A stretch of 64,000 nucleotides of DNA from assembly GCA_003864495.1 (NCBI GenBank), contig ML133496.1, positions 317,122-381,121 of the forward strand. Direction: 5' to 3'. Of the stretch, positions 22,292 to 35,052 are shown one piece after another; position 1 is the stretch's first letter, and every line of letters starts with the position of its first letter. The stretch is from Nemopilema nomurai. Taxonomy: Eukaryota; Cnidaria; Scyphozoa; Rhizostomeae; Rhizostomatidae. A program made the translations under genes and the position numbers. The notes under the pieces were generated by a model. It worked only from the letters and a program-made list of their open reading frames with translations. It was not told where the DNA came from and searched no databases.

Positions 22292-24701
22292 ATGAGACGA
22301 AGAATTTCCTTTTCAAAGAAGAAAGATATGGGTGATTCACTTTTCGTGAAATCTCTGAAAATTGCAAGTGTAGTTGCTGCATATTGGTGAGTGTTTTTGC
22401 TACGAATTCTCTCCGCGGAAAATGCGAAAATTCATCCATAATCTTTCTCTAGCTCTACTTTTTGCAATGTTGTTCTGAATTCTGTTTCCTGAATATGTTT
22501 GCAAGCTTCTTTGAAAGTCGCGCATGTCGTGGTGCTTAAAACTGTTTAGAAATTGCTGCATCCCAAATTTAGGTTAAATCTATCAAATAGTCACTATTTG
22601 TTTAGGTTGTTCATGTTTTTATCTTTTTTGTAGGTTCATCTCAATCTCACTTGTCTTTCTGAATAAGTATCTTCTTAGCAGCAAAAATTTGAAGGTTTGT
22701 TCTTTGTTTGAGGCATTTCTATATATTAAGTTTGTGACTCAGAAACTGTTGTGTTCATAGAACTATATTGGACAACCATGTTGGGATTGTTGGGGAAGGT
22801 TTATTTTATTTTTATATGTCATCAAAAGCTGTCAAGCCCTGGCTCAATTTGACAATGTTTAAGTGACTGGCGATGTGAAAGTAGTTTTTAAATCACAGGA
22901 AAAAGACAATATCCACATGTATTGTTTAACATTGTTTGATGCATGATGTCAGTATAGTGTGTGTTTTATGATCTTGTTGAATGAATTCCAGCAGTTGTTC
23001 AGTAAATGGTATTGAATTATTTAATAGTAACTCAATTTCTCTTCAATTTCTCAGCTTGATGCGCCCTTATTTATCACTTGGTACCAATGCATCACATCAC
23101 TTGTTTGCATTTTCCTGCTTAGTCTCCTGGGTGACAAGTTTCCAAGTATTGATAAGTTCCCAGAGTTCAAAATTGAAACTGGGATTGCAAAACAGGTCAG
23201 TTTTGTATATATATGACAATTTTTCTTTTCCAGATATCAAAAGAAATCATTGAAATTGTTTTTCATTAATGCATTGACAATTTTTTTAATGCTTTTTAGT
23301 TATAGATTATAAACCACCTTGTCTCTCTCCCATAAGTTTCACATCAGAAGAGTTTAAATTTAGAATTAATTAGTGTATGCCACCTATATAGCCTGTTGGC
23401 AATCTACTCTTGGTTAAATTAAGAAGTTGCCTTTTATTTGCATAGCTGATGTTTTTTCAAGTGGAAGTTGTCAGTGTAAGAATGGGTGTCTGTGCTATTT
23501 ATCACAATGAAATCAGTCTAGCAACAACTGAATTTTATTTTGTAACAACAAGAGAAGCTAAAGATTGGGTTGTTTTTTAAATATATTATACATAGTATTC
23601 CAAGAATGTTATTTTTGAATGATTTTGATTTTTAGATCTTGCCACTGTCTATAATTTTTGTTGGCATGATCACTGCCAATAACTTGTGCCTGAAGTATCT
23701 TGGTGTGGCCTTTTACAATGTTGCCAGAGCATTAACCACAGTCTTCAATGTGGTAAGTGTACATTTAATGCATGTTTTCCTGTTTATACAACTGTTTTGT
23801 TTCGCTAAAAGTCTCTGGTTTCCAATTTTCCTTATTATATGCATATTTTCAATGCACACTGTTTTAGATTTGAGCAGTGACATGGAAGAACACTTTTGCA
23901 GCCTATCAGAGTTGTGTTCATGAAAAACTATGAATTTGTTAAGACCCAGCTTCTGTTCATATTTATGTGAATTTAGTGGTATCCTCCTACAAAGTGTAGT
24001 GAAATTACATATTTCCAGATTATTTGGTGGACCTTTTTCTTCTTCAGATTTTCACTTATCTACTACTTGGTCAGACAACTTCACTGAAAGCAATTGGGTG
24101 TTGTGGTATAATTATATCTGGATTTCTTCTTGGTGTCAATGAAGAAGGTAATGCTGGGTCCTTGTCGTATAAGGGTGTCTTTTTTGGTGTCCTTGGATCA
24201 CTTTTTGTGTGCCTGAATGCAATTTATACCAAGCGCATGATGCCTGTGGTTGATGGAAACATTTGGCGTCTTCAGCTCTACAATAACTTCAATGCATGCT
24301 TTCTGTTCCCCCCACTTTTGATCATGATGGGAGAAGTCTCTGTGGTTTACAATTTCCCCTTCTTAAAAAGTGAGTATTTCTGGTTCATGATTACTCTAAG
24401 TGGCGTCTTTGGCATAGCAATTGGATATGTCACAGGTCTGCAGATCAAAGTTACAAGCCCATTGACCCATAACATCAGTGGTACTGCCAAGGCATGTGCC
24501 CAAACCATCATTGCAGTTGTCAATTTCAATGAGGTGAAAACTGTGTTGTGGTGGTTCTGTAATTTCTTGGTTCTTGGCGGTTCCATGCTTTATACACTTG
24601 TGAAGCACAGGGAGATGAAAGCACAACATGCTAGTGAAGATGAGGCAAGCAAGCTCGAGAGATCACCTTTGTCTTCAGAGACAGAGAAGACTGAGGCCTG
24701 A
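22292..24701 (+). CDS. SLC35C1: GDP-fucose transporter
   Basis: A Golgi-membrane antiporter that brings GDP-fucose into the lumen for fucosyltransferases. Five exons: 22292-22386, 22634-22694, 23055-23195, 23636-23752 and 24048-24701, all GT-AG and in phase, encoding 355 residues (human 364) with about ten hydrophobic segments. Recognisable family blocks are [21 protein letters not shown]-like [41 protein letters not shown], and [20 protein letters not shown], the last typical of GDP-fucose carriers. The arginine of the RALTT block, whose human counterpart is reported mutated in leukocyte adhesion deficiency II, is present. The C-terminus is acidic and polar, facing the cytosol. The start ATG is followed by an Arg/Lys-rich tail as expected. 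Converges on the MMP gene. Confidence 0.95.
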
Positions 24702-25012
24702 ACATAAACAGACAGTTGCATGTGATTTAGAAGCAGAATTTATGCAAAGTATTGTGCAGTGGATGTAACTAATTTGGCAATGAGTTATACAAACCAGCAT
24801 TTTAGCATGCGATGCTGGTAATTCTATTTAGTGAGCATTTTACCATTACCAAGATGCCACCTCTGATTCAGTCAAGAAGAAAGCAAAATGAAACTTTTGT
24901 CTTTGCTTGAAATGCCCTTCAATTGCCAAATGGTGCTGATGAGTAATGGCAGTTCAGTAGTGCTTTATGTCTCTATCAAATTTATTTTTGTTTGAAGCTT
25001 ACAAGTATAGTA

Positions 25013-25018
25013 AATAAA
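25013..25018 (+). terminator. Likely polyadenylation signal of SLC35C1
   Basis: AATAAA about 310 bp after the SLC35C1 stop, in a plausible 3' untranslated region and upstream of the converging MMP 3' end. Confidence 0.5.
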
Positions 25019-25174
25019 TACTGCGAGGAAGACCTAAAGGAAGGTTTTTAATGTTAATATCATCAATCAATCGCTTGCTTTTATTGCTCCAGTAGATTCA
25101 ATCGTTTCTGAACCAAGTAATGTATTCATCATTACAAACACAGCTTTTGACAACAGTCAATCCACAAGCAGTGT

Positions 25175-28100
25175 TTATGGTTCGTCAACAAGTGGTCCAC
25201 TGTAGTCATAGACTCTTGTCTCTTGGACTGGTCGCGTCACTCTGCAATGCATCCATCCGTCTCCAATCGGCTTTGTGTTTGTAATGTCAACTGCAACAGC
25301 ACTAAAAGAAGAAGCAAGTCATTGTCTTCTGTTTCATAATACAGCACGAATTGCTATGGTTTTTTCTCGGTAGTACATACAATGTTTGTTTATTCATCAT
25401 TCGTTTGTTTTGACCAACTATTTGCAAAAGTGGACCAATAGCTTTGTTAGTCAAGTTACAGAAAGTCGCAGAGTTTGACATTACATTAAAGAAATGTCGT
25501 TTGACATTTGCAGATTGGCCAACTTGAAGCGTTAACATGGTGCATTTCCCCCTCCACTCTTATGCTGTTTATATTAATCATTCATAACTATGGACTAGCT
25601 AGAGTCGCATTGAATGTCGCATGAGGTTGGCCTTGAAATCGTAGGTTGCAAACGTGGACCACATAAGGGACCACCCCCAAAAGGCTTCATCATCACATTC
25701 ATTGCAACAATTGCGAGCCTCACAAATTCCTGCCCGCCTCGCTTTGATGTAGCTTACCGGTCGACCAGCGTATAGTATCGTTCGCCCTTCGCAAACCTCG
25801 TTATGCCATCAAAGTCCGTGATAGCCTCTGATAGATCGCTCGGAATGCCATGCCAAAATCGAGAGATTTCCTTTGGGTACCCCTGCTCAACGACTCGAGG
25901 CCTGGATGGATTAAACCGCCAGTAGTTCTTTCCAGAGAACAAGTAATATTGTCCATTTCTCTTCCATTTTAGAGAAGCATCTATTTTTCTTACTGATTTG
26001 TCAATTCCAAGGTGCCCCAATGACATTGGACCTGCAATCCTTCGGAATCCGCGATAAATCCAAAATCTAAGAGAGGTCAAGATTAAACTTAAACATAACA
26101 AATGGTTCCTCCAGCTTTCAAAAGCCAGATTTACTCAATCAGCTTCCTTGTTTAGGTTTTGTTGTATAAGGTTTTCGCGGGTCTTGAGGGACATCATGAG
26201 GGACAATACCACGCCATGTATTCCCAAGTCTGGTAAGCAGGGGACAGTCGTCACATGCAAATGTACCCACCTTTGTCCGGAGAAGAACATGGTTTCCCCC
26301 GTCGCTGTGTTCTCCAGTACCGAGTCGATGTTGCCATTGATGATCGGGAAATATTTTCGGGCAAGCAGTGGGCCATGCCGAATTCCGTTCCTGTTTGCAA
26401 GATACATCCTGTTTTCAGCAAAAACTATCATCCACTTGAACTTGCTGCTAATGTATGCAGCATCGATGACTTGTGTGCAACTATAACGCCGATTGTTTGT
26501 GTACGGATCTTGCGTCGGTGATGCTGTCGTGTCGCTGCCCCGGGTTGTTCTCTTGGCAACCGGTTCCTCGGTGGTCGATTTTTGCTTTGTAACCGCTTCA
26601 GTTACTTTTGCTGTCTTCGTCGATTTAGTCGGTTTTGTGCTCGCTGTCTTGCTTGTTGTTGGAGTGTTGTTGTTGTTGTTGTTGTGGGAGGAGCCGTTGT
26701 TGGCCGTGTTGTTGTTGTTGTTGTGGGAAGAGTCGTTGTTGGCCGTGTTGTTGTTGTGGGCGAGTCGTTGTTGGCTGTGTTGTTGTTGGCCTTGTTGTTG
26801 CGGTTGTTGGCTGTGTTGTTGCTGTTGTTTTGAGAGGTGTGCTTGGCGGCATTGCTGTTGCCGTGGCTTGCCCTAAAACCAACAAGCAACATCAAACAAA
26901 CGTTCGTACGATATCGCGCCATTGCTAATAAGTAAGCCTAGATCATTGACTTGATAAACTTTACAGACATCTTCTGCTGCTGAATGTGTCGCAGAAGAGC
27001 TTGCTCGATAACGTGGAATTACTGCCACGGAGACGTTTTCCTGGAAGGGGATGACACATCCGTGCACCGTTTCTCCGAAATCGTGGCAGGTTTGGTGTCA
27101 GTTTCTTACCGTAGAGGGCCTGGATACCCCTAATGTCGTCGGGGGTGAGATCAAAGTCCTTTTTGTATCCCTGGTACCACGGGAACATAATCGCTCCCTT
27201 GATATCCGAATGCTCCAGTCCGAGGCTGTGCCCCACCTCATGGGTTGCCACCCATAATAGGTCCGTCCCCGTGCTCTTTCCGATCACGAAATTCTCATCG
27301 TCGTCAAAGTGAACGTCGCCAGAGATTTCTGGAATAAAAGCAACCGATTTTTGATCCCCAACCACTAACAGTATACAACTTGATCTTGAGTTAGAGCTGA
27401 ATTTAAAAATCCGTCAAAATTAAATCAAATGCAACTTTTCATAGCTTTGATTTTCTTACAGCAATTTTAAACAATGAATCATTTAAGAATAGCATCTAAT
27501 TGGCCCAGCTCCCACCTATCTAGTAAGTCTGCACGTTGAAGAAGAAGGAATGTGCTGAGAGAATGGATACCTTGGCCCGGGTAGGGGTAAAAGGCGTGGG
27601 CTAGCGTGCCCCCTTGCGCATCAAAGCAGTATGGGTCAGAATGACATAATTTCCCAAACTTGACTGCCAAATCAGCTTTGTCGCTACTTGCTTCGCGAAA
27701 TTTTATATTTGCATGTTTTTGCCAGAGATTCAGTGCTTTCGCAAATTCTGCCCTGATTTCATCTTTTCCAAGGTTTCTTGCTGCATTTTCAAGCCGCCAT
27801 GTCAAGGTTCTCTGTTAAGAGACATAAAAATTTCATTATTTTGAGTGAAACACAGGTAAAGGGAATGCTAAACACAGATAAAAACGCCCTGATTGGATTT
27901 TTTGTTTCTTTGCCCGGCACACCTTTTATTTGTTGTTGTTTGCTGGATGTTACATCAATTGAATAATTTTAAATAATATTGGATTATTTGTGAATAATTT
28001 TCGAAGGATGCGCTCTTGGCACTTCTCACATCCTTGTGTTGGCTAAGGTCCCACTTCGATCCCTGCAGCAAATAGCGCCTCTTCCTTCTGGTCACCTCGT

Positions 28101-29996
28101 CGACCGGGATCCTGTCGATGGGGTCCGACAACCCACAGCGTGGTACCCCAAACTGGCTCTTTGTTTCCTCGTCTAATTCACCTGCAAGACAGAAATATTT
28201 TGAGTGAGCTTTCTTCACAACGTCAACAACGTGGTCTCCAATCATTGCCTTTCGACCCACGTCTGTAGTTGTTTGAAAGACATTCTTTTTAATGGAATAG
28301 ATTCATTTCGAGTGTATTTACTATTGCATTTAAGCAAAACTGCCTTATCAAATATTTCACGCTACTATTTTGAATTATACAAACCAGTCACTTTCAACCC
28401 GGCAAAACGCTGAAATTTTTTCAGGGTCTTTGAGAATAGTTTGTCGTCTGTTGAGTCAGAGAAATCTGACATGTATCCATATTTCAAGAAAAAGTTCTGA
28501 AATGAGAAAGATTGTAATCCGGTAATTCTCTAGTCATTTTGAGTTAGTCCAGCCTGTGCAAGCTGTAGTCCTAAATGTTTGTTAATCAAAAACTAGTTCT
28601 AGACTGCGCACAGTAACTGGCAGCCCCAGTTCGTTTGCACCTGTCGCCTTAAGTTGCTTCCGTGACTTTATTTTGGATCAGAAGAGAGCTTGATAACCTT
28701 GTGCCGAGGCGGGCGACCTCAAAGTCAGAGCGTTACAAAGTATCCCAAATGATGAATGTATCTCAAATGAATATTTCTGAAATGAATATGTCTAAAATGA
28801 ATTCCAACCTAACCAGAAACGGAGGCCAGGGCCCAGTTTGCGAGTGGTCATTAAATGTTGTACATTCGGCTGGAACAGGAATCAAGTTCGTTTTCTATGG
28901 GTGACGCAAGCTCTCGCGTCATGGGATCTCCACAAATGGTCAAAAGGCCCTTGGAGAATATTGCCACGAACATGATTATTATTATTAATATGAGGTAAAA
29001 CCGCCTATGGCAAGGATAGCCGCAGGAACGTAACTCCATGTTTTCGTGACAGCGAGAAAAGAATTGGTAGAGATGGTGATGAATTAGCACAGAAACAAAC
29101 CTGTTTGCATGGGCATCGGACACTTTGTAAAATTCTTGAAAGACCGGCTTTCCGTATTTAACCTTGTCAGAGTTGAGAATGAATCACGTGACTTGACAAA
29201 ACTATGTAGCAAATTTTCTTTAGAAAGCATGCTTTGTTTTCAGTAAGAAGGCATTGTTTGTTCAATGTTGGCTTCGAGCCCTTGGCAGCCACAGTTAACA
29301 GTGCAGCGGTAACAGAAACGATCGAATAACATTTGATTAAGTTGGCAGAATATTGTCGTCATTGGATTTGCGGTTATAGTTTTTCCGACACAACCAGTGT
29401 CATAAACTGGGATTAGTGTTTATTTTCGCCAATGTAAACAGGCGGACGCAATAGAAAACCAGCCGAGTCGTTTTCTTTTCAAGTCGGTAAATTGTTCGAC
29501 CTCGAAATGTTACTTATTCGTATGAAAGTTGCAAATCGTCGTCGAAGCCGAATTCTCATGGGCTAATAGGATTCCCAGAAACGTATGGACACATATTAAA
29601 CCAGAATTCTAGCTGGCATTACGCGATTTGAGTCCGTCGTCCCTTTCTGGCCCCGTTTTTACTTTTAGTTGTACAAACTTTTCTAAAAGCCGATTTGATA
29701 ACGAGAGCCAATTAGGTGGCTGTTTTGACTCCCAAAAAATCTCATTCTTTACCCAGCCTTGCGCAGTGCTTACAAATGTTTCTTGCGCAGAATCGACCGA
29801 AACAGATTGATGTTCGCTTCTTCCATCAACTCGAAACGGAACACATAATGGACTATTTGAAAGCAAAATCCGTTAAACATACCACAGCCTTTCCTTTTCC
29901 TTCCTTTTTTACTGGAATTGCGCAAGAATATGGCAGCTGACTGCAAACTAGAACTACCAGCACGATGGAGAACGAAGCCCAGGCAATCTCCGCCAT
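25175..29996 (-). CDS. Secreted matrix metalloproteinase, linker frame broken
   Basis: A zinc endopeptidase of the extracellular matrix. Exons on the minus strand: 29883-29996, 28386-28497, 28030-28181, 27571-27811, 27110-27328, 26271-26872, 25758-26066 and 25175-25301. Order of parts: signal peptide (about residues 1-26, hydrophobic SIVLVVLVCS), prodomain with FQRFAGL and the cysteine switch PRCG (Cys about 91), a furin-type site RRKRR before the catalytic domain, HEVGHSLGLEH zinc site (about 236-246) with Met-turn AIMFPW, a Thr/Pro/Gln-rich linker, and a four-bladed hemopexin domain from SCTQVIDAAY to the closing WMHC. There is no transmembrane or GPI segment. Exon phases agree everywhere except inside 26271-26872, which is one base off: the Thr-rich linker moves through all three frames. 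This may be a sequence error in the CAA repeats or a true lesion. A hydrophobic open frame at 28851-29123 was not used because it lacks a good donor. Confidence 0.88.
26600..26860 (-). repeat. CAA/CAG-rich low-complexity linker tract
   Basis: On the minus strand this part of the MMP hinge is built from ACA, CAA and AAC triplet runs with imperfect 20-50 bp duplications. Depending on frame it reads as polyThr/Pro, polyGln or polyAsn. Such tracts gain and lose bases easily, which fits the frame disruption noted for the gene. Confidence 0.8.
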
Positions 29997-32158
29997 GCCA
30001 GCGAAACCGTCCGTTGCAAATGAACCTCTTCGACGCTCGCTCACCAAAACAATGGCGATTGTCTTCCGTTAAATGTGAATGCCTGTTTTCATAACAGCGA
30101 TTCAGTTTCGAGGATCAAGGGAAGTCAGGGTTTTCTCATGTGCGGTTTTCTTTATTTTTACAGACAACTGCCGATTCAGGGTCGTTTCCTTCGATTCAAA
30201 TGCATCCCATTGCTAGGTGCTGACCTTAAACAAAACTAGTAAGTTGTCACAAAGGAAGTCTGTTAAGGTCCTATTATGCGAACCGCCTTGTTGGGCGATG
30301 CAGCTTTCTTCCTGTGAATCGATTTCCGAATAGGTGATATTCAGGGTGCTGGTATCTTTGTGATATAGCACGTAGGCACATGCATCATAACAGAAAATGG
30401 AACTCTTGTGTCACAGAACGAAAGCCAACTATTATTCAAACGGGCTATTACGTCACTAATTAAGGAAATCAACAATCAAATCCCGTGGCTCTATCATTGT
30501 AGCACCCCATCGCTCGTTTTGGCAACAAGTCTTAGAGGTCGTGTTTTGCAGGTTCACGCTATGCACAATCATGCTACACCAGTGTCTGTCCTCCAGAAAG
30601 ACACGAAGAAAGGAATCACTCTTTAGCCAGGCAGAGATGGTTAATCATCAAATATTAACAATTTTAGCAGCAAAAAGAGTACTCAAGGAATCTGAAAGTT
30701 TAAGTGTCTTTATACATTTTTAAACGTATTCCGTTCTTGATTAATCATTAGTCAATACGCCGTTCCAACTTCATTGTCGGCATCGCAGAAACATTCAAGT
30801 TTCGCGTGCCTAGGCCCCTTCAGATCGTGACATTGAATTCAAGCGTTGACAACTTTGTTGCTTCAATCACGTATAAATCTGCCGTTTTCAGTCATCATAT
30901 TTTTCACGTTACCATTTTCACGTGTCCTAGAGAACCCCCAAAGTCTTTAAAAATTCCCTTGCAACAGTTTTTTCAAGATATTTTTGTCGATTGCAACTGC
31001 CTCGGTGGTAGTCGAAGGGCAGTAGCATTCTGCCACTGTCCAAAAGTGTGTTTTTGTTCCTGAAAAAGGTGTTACAGCCTCCTTTTCCAAGTCCAATTAT
31101 CACAAAATGTCAACCAGCGCATGCAGGAGGATATGCTTGTTGAGTAATATGCGTGTTTGGTCCACTCCATCAAATGGAGCTCTTGGACCTACTTACAGGA
31201 AAAGTGCCCCGGAATGAGCTGCATGCACTCTTATTTTTGGGAACTAAGACGCCCTCAATATCCCTGCACTGGGACATCTGATATCTGTCGATAGCTATTA
31301 TTTGATGCCCTTGGTAGAAGTGATTTTTTATTCAGAGTTGTGAGACAGTTGTTCGTGTCTCGTGGTTTTGTCAAACTGACTTGCCAATTTTGTCGTGGGA
31401 TTTGATTGTATTTACCATTGATATACCCACAGCATGCATGGGTCGCAGTGGGTTACTTAATCAGAATAGCTTTTTCCGGTGCAACATAAACTACTTAGTT
31501 TTTTAACGTAAGCTGACAATTTTTTAACCTATTAAGGCCTACACCCTGGCTCAACCCGATACTCGTATATAAAAACCATAGATAACCATAGGTTGAAGGT
31601 CGAATGTTTTTGTTGCCTCCGTTCCAATATTGCACCTGTTTGAAACAAGCCTCGATCTGGGCTACCAATATAAACAATATCATACTGAAGAAGAACGCCT
31701 GCTCGCGATAAGACTGCAAGGTATTTAATCTCATTACTTCTTAGTGCGTAATTTCTAGTAGAAATACCTTATAGAAAAAGGACGATATGTGGGCTATTTT
31801 CCAATGACAAATGATGTCACAGTGTAATATTCTGCTTCAACTTGTAATCAAATTTACCTTCAAACATGAATTTGAATGAGCTCTGAATGTACGCATGCAA
31901 CCAGCCCAGGGAAAGTTGTCCGCCGAAGAGCATTTGCCTGCTTTTCTACAAAACATTCTGACGTCACGCGTTTTGTAAACTCTGCTAACTTGGCTGAGCC
32001 TCACAGTGTTAAAGCATTTTTGTGTTTGCAGCAGTTTTATCTTTTACTCTTGAGTTAAATCCTCCTTCAGTCAGTGTTTGGAACAACGAAATCCATTGTA
32101 GTTGAGACAGCTACTTGCAAGGAAGAAATGAAAGCCAGTTCACTAGAGTCTTATTAGA
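29997..32158. other. Intergenic between MMP and TDG
   Basis: About 2.2 kb with divergent genes on each side, thus containing both promoters. No exon, repeat array or RNA gene recognised. Confidence 0.6.
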
Positions 32159-34453
32159 ATGAAAAGGTCAGTGGAAGGGGATGTCAGCCCATACTTGTAA
32201 GTAGCCAGAAAGCTTTGGCAAATTTGTTCTGCAGTATTCTTGCTGGATTTTTTTCGTAGCCCAACGACATATTTCCTTTTTCTTTTCATCCATTATACTG
32301 CAATCTTTTCATCCATTTTTTGTCAGGCTACGCCATTAGGAATACCATTTGATTTTACATCAAATCTGCGAATAATCATAGAAAACAGACACCTATCTTG
32401 ACACCAAAGTTAACCATTGGCTAATCATTGCATTTATTCTCTTTGATGTAATGACAAACTTTGACTAACCATTGTATTTTGATTTAAATTTAGTGTCCAG
32501 GACAAGAAACCAAAAGCTAGTCCCTCCAAAAGAAACAAGAAGGAAAAGTTTGATGGGATGCCAATTGAGCAAGTTTTGGAAAAGAAGCTGCCAGACCATC
32601 TTTCCCCAAATCTTGAAATTTTATTCGTAAGTTGACTGCATCATATTAGTTGCACTTTCCATTCTATGTTAGATAGGCCATCTCTAGTAAACTGATAAAA
32701 TAGCAGCAAAATGCCTATCATATCTGGAGTCAAGCATTCACAAATGTTTGGAAACAAGATAAAGCATTCACAAAACTTAATTCTAACAAAGTAATTCTAC
32801 TTAATTCCTCCTTCCAAATAAACTTCCCTGCCACAATTACAAATTTTTAGTCACAACTTAGCAATAATATGGTTTTGTTGTTGCCATTTCTGAGTGAACT
32901 CTGAGCTATAATGTGAAAAGAACTTTTCTCTTGAAGATGCATTCTTCTCTGATATAACTCATTTGACCATATTTCTCAACTTAATTGACTGGTGACAATC
33001 ATTCTAGGTTGGCATTAACCCTGGTCTGATGTCAGCATTCAAAGGCCATCATTACAGTGGGCACAACAACCACTTTTGTGAGCATATCTGCTACTCATTT
33101 TGCTGTACTCTATGGTCCTATATGGTACTCTATGCTACTCCAGGCTACGAACCTTAAAGAAAGACAGGCCTTTTCTTAAAAGAGATTTTTGCAAATTATC
33201 CATGTATAGCTTTAGTTTCTGATGTCTCATGCTCATAATTCAAGGGCCATGTCTTTACGAGTCAGGGCTTGTGCCTGAAAAGTTAACATTCAAAGATGAT
33301 GCTCGATGTCTGGATTACAATATCGGCCTAACAAACATTGTGGAAAGAACAACAAGATCTGCGGGTGATCTCAGCACGTAAGCAATCACTCTTTGCAATT
33401 GCCAGGATTATCTTATGCAGTGCTAGCGTGCCTTTATTTTTCTTCTTTTTGGAATGCACAGCATAAGATTATTCAAGTTAGCCATGAAATGCTAATCTCT
33501 GATGTTCCCTCCTTATTAGAGAGAATTGGAAAATTACCCAACCATCTGTACTTGTAGATGGACATGTAGAGAACAGAATACTTGGATGGTGTTGTTTTCT
33601 TATTAAAGTGGTGGAGCCAAATATTTTTGGAACTAGCTTAAGTGAAAACAAAACACCAATATGACATAAAAAGAAAACAGAAATTTTTACTTTTGTCTTC
33701 AATAGTTAATGGTTGTTGAACCTCTTTTTAGACCAGAAATTAAGGCAGGAATCGATGAAATGAACAGAAAAGTTACAGAGACAAGCCCTCTAATTGTGTG
33801 TTTTAATGGAAAAGGTTAGTGAATCTTCTTTTTTAAGATTCAAAATCAAAATTTAAAATTTTGGTCTATATATTCTAGATCTAGAGATTCTAGGTCTTGA
33901 AATGTTGCAGTATTTTATATTTGCTCAATTTCTTTCAGGGATATACGAAATATTCTCAAAGAAGAAATGTAATATGGGTTTGCAAAGCAACACATATCCT
34001 GGAACAAACAGTGTGCGTTCAAAGTTGTTACTAGTAGAACACTTTTTCACAACAACTATTCCTAAGAAGATAATGATTATGAAATAGTATGCAAAGCAGG
34101 CATCCCTCCTCCATCACATTGTATCGAAGAAACGCTGCCCAGTTCTGTTCCACTCATAGATTGTCTTTTGTACTACGTCTGATCTCGAACTTAAGATAAT
34201 ACAGTGACTTGAAGAAATCAATTGTTTTTAGCCTTTATACTTTCTTTGAAGCCTGGATAACAAGGCTGTTGAAACCAGACAATTTCTTCTCCAGACAATG
34301 TTAATGTTGATTGTCTCACTCTCACTTTAGTTGGTATATGTGATGCCGTCTACATCAGGAAGGACAATGTCTTATCCAAGGAAATCAGACAAGCTGGTAT
34401 TTTTTCAGGAATTGAAGGAAGTGCTGGAAAATTCACGAAAGGCAAAACTTTAA
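32159..34453 (+). CDS. TDG: Thymine DNA glycosylase, compact form
   Basis: Removes thymine or uracil from G mismatches and, in animals, excises formylcytosine and carboxylcytosine during active DNA demethylation. Seven exons: 32159-32196, 32494-32626, 33008-33077, 33245-33377, 33732-33814, 33939-34012 and 34331-34453, with consistent phases, giving 217 residues. The uracil-DNA glycosylase fold motifs are intact: [15 protein letters not shown] with the catalytic-position Asn, [24 protein letters not shown], and the MPSTSGR loop corresponding to the human MPSSSAR with its intercalating Arg. A basic [13 protein letters not shown] stretch precedes the core. Human TDG is 410 residues; the long N- and C-terminal tails, including the C-terminal SUMO attachment region, are absent. 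The short first exon (13 residues) is chosen from its ATG and GTAAGT donor and is the least certain part. Confidence 0.9.
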
Positions 34454-35052
34454 AGCACCAGTAGTGACCACCATGGGTGAGAAAATAAGTTTATTTGATT
34501 AACTATGCTCCGCTCACTTTCCTTTATTTTGTATTTTACCAAAAGCGATTTTACCAAAGGCCAGCAGCTTTCCAGCATCGATTTTGTCACACTCTGAAAA
34601 TGTGCAATTTTGAAAGTAATCGGAGATATTGCCAATGAACACCAAATTGCATTTCAAATATAATTCAAATATGCTCTATAATCTTTACTCACAAAAATAA
34701 CGCTATCTTCTTTTTACAAATATAATCTGCAAACTTGTGAATGCTTTATTCTCGTATGCTGGTGTGGTTTTGCGTATCGTATTGGTGAGCAACGCATGCG
34801 CTGATTCTGTCCGTTTTAGTAGTGTAGGTTTGTGAATCGGTTGTATGAGAACAGGCTAGTTTGTGTTCTTGGCCTGCAAGAAAGAGGCTGCCGTGAAAAA
34901 ACGGGTAAAAGTTTGTAGAAGAATCAGTGGTTTTCTTCTAGACTGGAAGCAATTTCCTTAAAAATTCCTCGACGTAAACTTTCACTGTGTTTCGTTTTGA
35001 AAAGTAAGAACTATAAATTAATGCCATTTTGGAAAGAATTTTAAGCAACCAA
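34454..35052. other. Convergent 3' flanks of TDG and the FAM194-domain gene
   Basis: About 600 bp between two stop codons on opposite strands. AT-rich, no exon seen; presumably both 3' untranslated regions. Confidence 0.6.

Noticed and set aside
26493..26928. Plus-strand Val/Leu/Cys-rich open frames opposite the MMP hinge
   Set aside because: Reverse readings of the CAA/CAG-rich linker.
28851..29123. Hydrophobic minus-strand frame as the MMP signal-peptide exon
   Set aside because: It lacks a convincing donor, whereas the exon at 29883-29996 has a perfect GTATGT donor in the required phase and a classical signal peptide.
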